Origin: Nitrospirillum amazonense
GTDB taxonomy: Bacteria > Pseudomonadota > Alphaproteobacteria > Azospirillales > Azospirillaceae
Length of the DNA stretch: 59,129 nucleotides
Direction of reading: 5' to 3'
NCBI RefSeq assembly: GCF_007828035.1
Contig: NZ_VITV01000014.1
Coordinates: 56,552-115,680, forward strand
Shown here: positions 44,746 through 51,299 of the stretch, one piece after another
Layout of the letters: the number at the start of each line of letters is the position of its first letter
Position numbering within the stretch: position 1 is the stretch's first letter
Program-made: the position numbers and the translations under genes
Notes under the pieces: generated by a model
What the model was told of the DNA's origin: nothing
Database searches by the model: none
What the model saw: only the letters and a program-made list of their open reading frames with translations

Positions 44746-45529
44746 GGCCCTGTTGCAGCCGGCGGCCTTCGACCGCTTCGCCGATGATTACGACGCCGGC
44801 TTCGCCCACAGCATCCCCGGCCGCTGGCTGCGCCACGCCGTGTGGCGGCAGGTGGGCGCCCATCTCTGGCCGGGCATGCGCGCCTTGGACCTGGGCTGCG
44901 GCACGGGGGAGGACGCGCTGTGGCTGGCCCATGCCGGCGCCCAGGTGACGGCGGCCGACGGCTCCCCCGCCATGCTGCGGGTGACGGCCGACAAGGCGGC
45001 GCGCCTGGGCATGGCCGACAGGGTTGTCACGCGCCTGATCGACCTCAATGCCATTGATGATCTGGGCGGTCCCTATGACATGGTGCTGTCCAACTTCGGC
45101 GCCTTGAACTGCGCCATGGATCTGGCACCCTTGGCCGCCGCCCTCCGCCGGGCGGTGGCACCGGGCGGGATGGTGGCCCTGGTGGTCATGGGGCGCTTTT
45201 GCGCCTGGGAAACCCTGTGGTATGGGGCGCGCTTGCGCCGTACCGCCGTGCGCCGCTGGTCCGGCCGTTCCACCGCCGACATTGGCGGCGCCGCCATCCC
45301 CATCCGCTATTGGACCCCAGGCGACATCGTTCGTGCCTTGGCGCCGGCGTTCCAGCCGGTCTCCGTCCATCCGGTGGGGGTGTTCCTGCCACCATCCGAC
45401 CTGTTCGCCGGGCTGGAGCGCCATCCCCGCCACCTGACCCGCCTGATGCGCTGGGAGACCCGGGTGGCCGGCCATCCTTGGCTGGCCCGGCTGGCCGACC
45501 ATCATCTGACCTTGCTGCGGCATGTTTAA
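44738..45529 (+). CDS. Class I SAM-dependent methyltransferase
   Basis: 263 residues. SAM-binding loop LDLGCGTGEDALWLAHAG at about residues 48-65, acidic motif II in VTAADGSPAML, and a later VLSNFGALNCAMDLAPLAAALRRAVAPGGMVALVVMG. This is a UbiE/Methyltransf_11-type fold. ATG at 44738 has GAGGTGGAAC upstream and overlaps the end of the previous gene by 8 bp. Its place between radical SAM genes suggests it alkylates the same product. No membrane segment. Methyl acceptor unknown. Confidence 0.88.
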   Translation: MAEALLQPAAFDRFADDYDAGFAHSIPGRWLRHAVWRQVGAHLWPGMRALDLGCGTGEDALWLAHAGAQVTAADGSPAMLRVTADKAARLGMADRVVTRLIDLNAIDDLGGPYDMVLSNFGALNCAMDLAPLAAALRRAVAPGGMVALVVMGRFCAWETLWYGARLRRTAVRRWSGRSTADIGGAAIPIRYWTPGDIVRALAPAFQPVSVHPVGVFLPPSDLFAGLERHPRHLTRLMRWETRVAGHPWLARLADHHLTLLRHV

Positions 45530-45544
45530 GGAAGCGACCGCGCC

Positions 45545-47017
45545 ATGATCCTGTTCTACAACCCCGTCAGCTCCGCCTCCAAGAAGCCGGTCCTGCCCAT
45601 GTCGTTGCTGGCCATCGGCGCCATGCTGGAAGGGGGGGAGGAGTATCGCATCATCGACGGCAACCTGGTGCCGGACGGGTTGACGGCGCTGCGCCAGGCG
45701 CTGGTCGAGACCAAGGCCGACATCCTGTGCGTGACGGTGATGCCGGGGCCGCAGCTGTCCAACGCCTCCCCCATCTGCCGGGCGCTGAAGGCGGAGTTTC
45801 CTCACGTCACCATCCTCTGGGGCGGCTATTTCCCCACCCTGCATGGCCAGATCGTGATGCAGGAAGCTTACGTCGATTATGTCTTCCGCGGCCATTGCGA
45901 GCTGGCCTTCGGCGAGTTCGTCGCCAAGGTGCGGGCGGGGGAGGATGTGACCGGCCTGCCGGGCCTGGGCTGGCGCGATGCCGAGGGCAAGGTGCACCTG
46001 AACCAGAAGCCGCCGGTGCCCGACATCAACGCGTTGCCGGACTTTCCCTACCATCGGGTGGACATGGACGCCTACGTCCGCTCCTCCTTCCTGGGGTCGC
46101 GCACCATCGCCCACCACGCCAGCTACGGCTGCCCCTTCCAGTGCAATTTCTGCGCGGTGGTGCACAAGGTGAACGGCCGCTATTCCGCCCAGACGGCGGA
46201 GCGGACGGCCGCCGTGGTGGAAAAGCTGGTGCGCGAGCACGGCGCCACGGCGGTGGAGTTCTACGACAGCAACTTCTTCGTCCATGAGGCCCGCTGCGCC
46301 GAGTTCGCGGAGCGCATCACTCACCTGGACATCGGCTGGTGGGGATTCGGCCGCGCCGACACCATGCTGAAGTTCAGCGACGGGACCTGGGCCAAGATGC
46401 GCAAGAGCGGCCTGAAGATGGTGTTCATGGGGGCGGAATCCGGCGACCTGGAAACCCTGAAGCGCATGAACAAGGGCGGCAAGCAGGACGGCAACGCCAT
46501 CCTGGCGGTGGCGGAAAAGATGCGTCGCCATGACGTGGTGCCGGAGATGTCCTTCATCATCGGCAACCCGCCGGACCCGGCGAAGGATGCCGAGAACACC
46601 ATCCAGTTCATACGGATGCTGAAGAAAGTTAATCCAGCAACGGAGATCGTGTTCTACATCTACAGCCCCGTGCCGGTGGAGGGCGCCATGCTGCAGGAGG
46701 CGCAGGCGGCGGGATTCGAATACCCGAAGGACGTGGCGACCTGGACCGAGGCGAAGTGGGAGAAGTTCGCCCAGCACCTGTCGTCCAACCTGCCGTGGAT
46801 GAACGACGACATTCGGCGCAAGATCGGCAATTTCCAGCGGGTGCTGCACGCCCGCTACCCCACCATGACCGACACCCGCCTGACCCGTACCGGCCGCTTC
46901 GCCCTGCGCACTATGGCCGCCTGGCGGTACAAGACGCAGTTCTACGACTTCCCCATCGAACTGCGGCTGCTGGACAAGGTGTTCCCTTACCAGCGCCCCG
47001 AAATCCAAGGGTTCTAG
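45545..47017 (+). CDS. B12-binding-domain radical SAM enzyme (4)
   Basis: 490 residues. The N-terminus ILFYNPVSSASKKPVLPMSLLAIGAML is a B12-domain opening close to that of radical SAM (1). The cluster motif is GCPFQCNFC, near residues 198-206, then FYDSNFFVHEARCAEFAER, GFGRADTMLKF, KMVFMGAESGDLETLKRMNKGG and SFIIGNPPDPAKD. Follows the methyltransferase gene by 15 bp, with gaagcgacc upstream of the ATG. A long C-terminal part (about 390-490) is rich in aromatic and basic residues. Same class as the hopanoid and bacteriochlorophyll-related enzymes; reaction not deducible. Confidence 0.9.
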   Translation: MILFYNPVSSASKKPVLPMSLLAIGAMLEGGEEYRIIDGNLVPDGLTALRQALVETKADILCVTVMPGPQLSNASPICRALKAEFPHVTILWGGYFPTLHGQIVMQEAYVDYVFRGHCELAFGEFVAKVRAGEDVTGLPGLGWRDAEGKVHLNQKPPVPDINALPDFPYHRVDMDAYVRSSFLGSRTIAHHASYGCPFQCNFCAVVHKVNGRYSAQTAERTAAVVEKLVREHGATAVEFYDSNFFVHEARCAEFAERITHLDIGWWGFGRADTMLKFSDGTWAKMRKSGLKMVFMGAESGDLETLKRMNKGGKQDGNAILAVAEKMRRHDVVPEMSFIIGNPPDPAKDAENTIQFIRMLKKVNPATEIVFYIYSPVPVEGAMLQEAQAAGFEYPKDVATWTEAKWEKFAQHLSSNLPWMNDDIRRKIGNFQRVLHARYPTMTDTRLTRTGRFALRTMAAWRYKTQFYDFPIELRLLDKVFPYQRPEIQGF

Positions 47018-47018
47018 G

Positions 47019-48029
47019 ATGGGCGCCTTTCCCCTAGCGCGCGTCTGGCGGGGCCGGCGCCTGGCCGGGGTGCCGGTGGTCACCCTGATGCCGCACAGCC
47101 GCTGCAACTGCCGCTGCGTCATGTGCGACATCTGGAAGGCCAACCGCAACGGCACCAGCCTGGAACAGGCGGCGGTGGACCGGCTGGTGGACGACTTCCG
47201 CACCCTAGGCGTGCGCTGGGTGGTGCTCTCGGGTGGGGAGGCGCTGATGCACCCCAACCTGTGGGGTCTGTGCGCGGTGCTGAAGGCCCTGCCGCTGAAG
47301 ATCACCCTGCTCAGCAGCGGCCTGCTGCTGGAACGGCACGCCGCCGACATCGTGGACTGGTGTGACGAGGTCATCGTTTCCTTGGACGGGCCCGAGGCTA
47401 CGCACAACCGCATCCGCGGCATCAAGGACGCCTACGCCTCCCTGGCCGCCGGCGTGGACGCGCTGCGGCGCCAGCGGTCAGGCTACCCGGTGGCGGCGCG
47501 CTGCGTCATCCAGCGCGGTAATTTCCATGAGCTGCCTGCCATCGTCGATGCCGCCAAAGCCATCGGCCTGGACAGCATTTCCTTCCTGGGCGCCGACCTC
47601 ACCTCCACCGCCTTCAACCGGCCGCAGGCCTGGGCGGAGGGCCGGGTGGAGGAGGTGGGCCTGGCACCGGCCGAATGCGACGCCCTGGATGCCGCCATTG
47701 ATCAGTTGGCGGCCAGCCATGGCGGCGACTTCGCCGGTCGTTACATCCAGGAAAGCCCGGCTCGCCTGCGCCGCATCAGCGCTCGGTACCGCGCGGCCCA
47801 TGGCATGGCGCTGCCTCCGCCCGTGCGCTGCAACGCGCCCTGGGTCTCCACGGTGGTGGAAGCCGACGGCACGGTGCGGCCCTGCTTCTTCCACGAACCC
47901 ATCGGCAGCCTGCGCGACGGCACCCTGCCGGAAATCCTGAATGGTCCGGTGGCCCGCTCCTTCCGCGCCGCGTTGGACGTGGACAGCGATCCCGTCTGTC
48001 GGCGCTGTGTCTGCAGCCTCAAGCTATGA
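47019..48029 (+). CDS. SPASM-domain radical SAM enzyme (5)
   Basis: 336 residues, without a B12 domain. The radical SAM motif is CNCRCVMC at about residues 29-36, followed by VLSGGEALMHPNLWGL (the SAM-binding GGE motif) and VIVSLDGPEATHNRIRG. The C-terminal SPASM region has CNAPWVSTVVEADGTVRPCFF and ends CRRCVCSLKL, giving ligands for an auxiliary cluster. SPASM enzymes commonly modify peptides, but also small molecules and sugars. Start at 47019 comes two bases after the previous stop. I saw no precursor-peptide gene next to it, so a RiPP role is not supported. Confidence 0.9.
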   Translation: MGAFPLARVWRGRRLAGVPVVTLMPHSRCNCRCVMCDIWKANRNGTSLEQAAVDRLVDDFRTLGVRWVVLSGGEALMHPNLWGLCAVLKALPLKITLLSSGLLLERHAADIVDWCDEVIVSLDGPEATHNRIRGIKDAYASLAAGVDALRRQRSGYPVAARCVIQRGNFHELPAIVDAAKAIGLDSISFLGADLTSTAFNRPQAWAEGRVEEVGLAPAECDALDAAIDQLAASHGGDFAGRYIQESPARLRRISARYRAAHGMALPPPVRCNAPWVSTVVEADGTVRPCFFHEPIGSLRDGTLPEILNGPVARSFRAALDVDSDPVCRRCVCSLKL

Positions 48030-48778
48030 GTACCGCCATGGCCACTCCCCAGCCGGCCCCGCCGCCCCCGCCCGTTTCCACCGCCACCCGCCTGTTGTGG
48101 ACGCCCTGGACGGCGGCCAAGCGGGCGGTGCTGCGCCGCCGCCTGGGCCGGGCGGTGTTCGAGAAGATCCGGAGCCGCTCCTTCGTCGTCTGGCCGGGGG
48201 TGTTCAACCCTGTGGTCTTCCGTACCGGCCGCTTCCTGGCGGAATTCATCGCCACCAGCCCGCTGCTGGAACCGGCGGAGGGGGCGACTGCGCTGGACAT
48301 GGGCACCGGCTGCGGCGTGCTGGGCATCTTCGCGGCCTTGCGGGGATACCAGGTGGCGGCGGTCGACGTGGTGCCCGAGGCGGTGTCCTGTGCCCGGGCC
48401 AACGCCATCCTGAACCGGGTGGCGGTGGAACTGCACCAGGGCGACCTGTTCGCCCCCGTGGCCGGCCGCACCTTCGACGTCGTATTGTTCTCCCTGCCGA
48501 AGTTCCGGGGCACGCCCACCACCACTTTCGAGCAATCCTGGCGTAGCCCTGACGTCATCGACCGCCTGGCCGCCGAACTGCCCGCCATGCTGAACCCCGG
48601 CGGCCGGGCCTATTTCGTGCTGACCAGCCACGGTGACTGCGCCGGCATGCTGAACGGCCTGGCCCAAGCCGGCCTGGTGGTCGAGCGGGTGCTGTGGCAG
48701 CACTTCGGGGTGGAAACGCTGGCGATCTATTCCGCGACGACGCCAAACCGCGACAGCAGCGCCGCCGTATCCAACTGA
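48026..48778 (+). CDS. Class I SAM-dependent methyltransferase, HemK/RsmC-like
   Basis: 250 residues. A Pro-rich start (ATPQPAPPPPPV) precedes the SAM loop LDMGTGCGVLGIFAALRGY at about residues 90-108 and VDVVPEAVSCARANAILN. The catalytic position that is NPPY in HemK/PrmC enzymes reads FSLPKF here, so the substrate is probably not a glutamine or adenine amide. ATG at 48026 overlaps the previous stop (ATGA). Last gene of the operon on the plus strand. Its 3' end overlaps the opposing amidohydrolase gene by 52 bp, an unusually long convergent overlap. Confidence 0.85.
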   Translation: MSTAMATPQPAPPPPPVSTATRLLWTPWTAAKRAVLRRRLGRAVFEKIRSRSFVVWPGVFNPVVFRTGRFLAEFIATSPLLEPAEGATALDMGTGCGVLGIFAALRGYQVAAVDVVPEAVSCARANAILNRVAVELHQGDLFAPVAGRTFDVVLFSLPKFRGTPTTTFEQSWRSPDVIDRLAAELPAMLNPGGRAYFVLTSHGDCAGMLNGLAQAGLVVERVLWQHFGVETLAIYSATTPNRDSSAAVSN

Positions 48779-49773
48779 GGCCTAAGCGCCGCCAGCATTT
48801 CCGCCACGCTCATGCGCACGTACTTGGCCTCGCCGCCTACCGTCAGGCGGCCGAAGCCCGGCGGGGCGCTCAGGCTGTCGTCCACCAGCACCGGCTGCCC
48901 GGCGCGGACCACCAGGAGGATGTCGGCGGGCGTCAGGGCGAAGAAGGCGTCCCACGGGTCGTCGGCGGTGCGCCGGGCGATGACCAGGTCGTCGGCCATG
49001 GTGTGCCGCCAGAAGCGCGCGGCGCGGAAGGTCAGGCTGGCAAACAGCTCCGCGTCCGCCACGCGGCCACGGGCCTGGCGCAGATGATCCCACAGGGTGC
49101 CGGGGGCGGAGATGGTGGCGTCGGTACCGAACAGCAATTGGGTGTGGCGCAGGGCGGCAGCCGCGTCCGCCGTGCGGCCGAACAGGAACAGGTTGCTGGC
49201 GGGGCACCACACCAGGGCGGCCAGGCGTCGGAAATCCTCACCCTCCAGGCTCACGCCGTGCACGCCGGCGACGGCACGGCGGAACAGGTTTTCCTTCAGG
49301 AAGGCCAGGGCGCGGCGGCGGCTGTCGGCGGTCACCCCCTCCGCCAGATGCGTCACCGCCGGTCCCAGCCCGGCCATCCAGCGCCAGGGGCTGGCCAGTT
49401 CCGGCGAATGCAGGTCCTGAAAGGGTGCCAGCACGCGGATGGGGCCCTCGACCGGCGCGCCGCCATGGTCGGCCACCGCCGTCACGCCCCACAGTAGGTT
49501 CTTCAGCAGGCCGATCTGGATGCGCAGGCGGGCGGGGATGGCTTCGATACGGGTGACCAGCGCGCGGTTCGCCTGCACGTCGTGGCTCCAGCCCAGGAAG
49601 TCGTCGTAGGGCGGGGAACCGGTGGGCGGATAGCAGTTGAAGGCCAGGTGGTCGTGGGAATTGATCAGTCCTGGAAAGGCGATGCAGTCGTCCAGCCGCC
49701 GGCCGTAGGTCCCCACCAGATCCGCCAGGCTGCCCGGGGGCGCGGTGGGGCCCATCCAGTGCGGCGGCATCAC
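48727..49773 (-). CDS. Amidohydrolase superfamily protein
   Basis: 348 residues, short for the family (about 400-450). Metal-site elements are visible: GLINSHDHL (HxH) near residues 35-43, VTAVADHGG, VAGVHGVSLEGEDF and LLFGTDATIS with the catalytic aspartate. WCPASNLFLFG between them is typical of the SsnA/guanine-deaminase-like branch. The missing N-terminal beta-sandwich strands may be normal for this subgroup. GTG at 49773 overlaps the preceding gene's stop by GTGA, so it is translated with the YdcF-like gene. Substrate unknown; deacylation or deamination of a sugar or lipid intermediate would fit the location. Confidence 0.85.
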   Translation of the reverse strand: MMPPHWMGPTAPPGSLADLVGTYGRRLDDCIAFPGLINSHDHLAFNCYPPTGSPPYDDFLGWSHDVQANRALVTRIEAIPARLRIQIGLLKNLLWGVTAVADHGGAPVEGPIRVLAPFQDLHSPELASPWRWMAGLGPAVTHLAEGVTADSRRRALAFLKENLFRRAVAGVHGVSLEGEDFRRLAALVWCPASNLFLFGRTADAAAALRHTQLLFGTDATISAPGTLWDHLRQARGRVADAELFASLTFRAARFWRHTMADDLVIARRTADDPWDAFFALTPADILLVVRAGQPVLVDDSLSAPPGFGRLTVGGEAKYVRMSVAEMLAALRPQLDTAALLSRFGVVAE

Positions 49774-50555
49774 GGTGTCTCCGGCCCGGCATGGGACAGG
49801 CGATAGGCCAGCAGGCCCAGCGCCTCATGCGCCGCCAAATCCAGGTGCGCCAGGTTGGCGGCCAGGGACAGATGGGTTTCCGGTCCCCGGGCCGTGGTCA
49901 GATAGTCCGATGGCCAGGGGATAACCTTCCAGCCCACGCGCGAGGCCGAGAGCATGGCGCGCGGCATGTGGTAGGCGGAGGCGACCAGCAACCAGGTCTG
50001 CCCCGGCGCCGGCTGCGCCATCCGCTTGGCCAGCACCAGATTTTCCAGGGTTGTGCGCGACCGTGCCTCATAGCTCACCCGCGTGTCGTCCAGGCCCAGG
50101 TCAGCCAGCACGTGGCGTGCCACCTCGGCCTCCGGCATGCCGGCCGTGCCCAGCTCACCCGATCCGCCGCTGAAGATCACGCGCGCCTCTGGATGACGGC
50201 GGGCCAGCGCGGCGGCGGCCAGCAGGGTGCCGCCGTCCGGGCCCACGCCCGGGACCCCCCGGTCGCGCAGCACCTCGCCATTCAGGCCTTCGCCCAGCAC
50301 CAGGATGCCGTCGATGGTTGGGGGCTCCATCGGCCGTGGATGGAGCCCTTCGATGGGCCGCAGGGCCCAATTGCCCACGGGCAGGGTCAGCAGGACCAGC
50401 AGTGTCAAGGCGCAGGCCGTTGCCGGCACCACGGCCGCCGGATGGCGCCGGGCCGCCAGCACGGCGGCGGCGAGGGCGCTCCATACCAGCACGTGGCTGG
50501 GCGCCACCAGGTACCAGCCGATCTTGGAGACAATGAAGAATTCCAGCGGCGTCAT
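49770..50555 (-). CDS. YdcF/DUF218 family membrane protein
   Basis: 261 residues. Two hydrophobic helices occupy about 5-30 and 40-65. The DUF218 domain follows, with GILVLGEGLNGEV, AAALARRHPEARVIFSGGSGELG, VSYEARSRTTLENLVLAKRM and WLLVASAYHMPRAMLSASRVGW. The SGGSG and S-Y-H-M-P-R blocks are the family signature. Relatives such as ElyC and YdcF act in envelope or polysaccharide metabolism but the chemistry is unclear. First gene of a two-gene unit with the amidohydrolase. Divergent from the methyltransferase gene at 50636. Confidence 0.88.
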   Translation of the reverse strand: MTPLEFFIVSKIGWYLVAPSHVLVWSALAAAVLAARRHPAAVVPATACALTLLVLLTLPVGNWALRPIEGLHPRPMEPPTIDGILVLGEGLNGEVLRDRGVPGVGPDGGTLLAAAALARRHPEARVIFSGGSGELGTAGMPEAEVARHVLADLGLDDTRVSYEARSRTTLENLVLAKRMAQPAPGQTWLLVASAYHMPRAMLSASRVGWKVIPWPSDYLTTARGPETHLSLAANLAHLDLAAHEALGLLAYRLSHAGPETP

Positions 50556-50635
50556 CCTGGCGCACCGCCCATCAAGTGTTTGAATTTACACCGTATAGTC
50601 CTACGCTTCCGCCTCATGTCGAAGGGGTGCCGGCC

Positions 50636-51298
50636 ATGACGATGACGGATGTGATGAGGACGCCGATGCGCCTGCTGCGCGGCCTGGGGCCGTGGCGCCG
50701 CTCGCCCCGGCGCTTCCAGCCCTTCAGCTACACCAAGCCGGACCGATACCCCTGGCTGTTCACCTTCGTGCGCGAGCGGCTGGGTGATGGGCCGGACCGC
50801 CGCCTGCTGTCCTTCGGCTGTTCGGTGGGGCAGGAGGTGACCAGCCTGCGCCGCCTTTTCCCAGAGGCTCGGCTGAAGGGCATCGACATTGACCCGCGCA
50901 ACATCGCCGACGCCCGCGCCCTGAGGCTGACGGGCGTGGAGTTCGCCGTGGGCGACAGCACGGCGGGGGAGGTGGGCGGCAGCTTTGATGCCATCTTCTG
51001 CCTGGCGGTACTGTGCAATGGTACCTTGACCACCAGCGGCGCGCAGCGTTGCGATCCCGTGCTGCACTTCGCGACCTTCCAGGCCATGGTCACGGACTTC
51101 GCCCGCTGCCTGAAGCCGGGTGGCCTGCTGTGCCTGGTCACCACCAACTTCCGCTTTCGCGATACCGACGTGGCCGCCGGTTTCGACGTGGCCCTGACCA
51201 TCTCCCCCGACCAGTTGGCGCCCGATGTCATATTCGGACCGGACAACCGCCTGATGCCGGGTGAACGCTACACCGACGTCGTCTTCGTCAAGCGTTGA
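50636..51298 (+). CDS. Class I SAM-dependent methyltransferase
   Basis: 220 residues. SAM-binding region LLSFGCSVGQEVTSLRRLFPEARLKGIDIDPRNIADARA at about 55-95, with an S replacing the usual third glycine. Later blocks are FDAIFCLAVLCN and FARCLKPGGLLCLVTTNFRF. ATG at 50636 (MTMTDVM) has AAGGGG upstream. It is a single gene, convergent with the electron-transfer operon (1 bp between the ends). Methyl acceptor unknown; possibly a polysaccharide or lipid tailoring enzyme by proximity. Confidence 0.85.
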   Translation: MTMTDVMRTPMRLLRGLGPWRRSPRRFQPFSYTKPDRYPWLFTFVRERLGDGPDRRLLSFGCSVGQEVTSLRRLFPEARLKGIDIDPRNIADARALRLTGVEFAVGDSTAGEVGGSFDAIFCLAVLCNGTLTTSGAQRCDPVLHFATFQAMVTDFARCLKPGGLLCLVTTNFRFRDTDVAAGFDVALTISPDQLAPDVIFGPDNRLMPGERYTDVVFVKR

Positions 51299-51299
51299 G

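Noticed and set aside
44696-47425. 909-codon open frame on the minus strand
   Set aside because: It runs antisense across four well-supported genes (radical SAM and methyltransferase). Its sequence is rich in His, Gln, Arg and Gly without domains.
47019-48029. RiPP (modified peptide) cluster suggested by the SPASM radical SAM enzyme
   Set aside because: No short precursor gene, leader-binding domain or peptidase was found in the adjacent gaps, which are only a few bases long.
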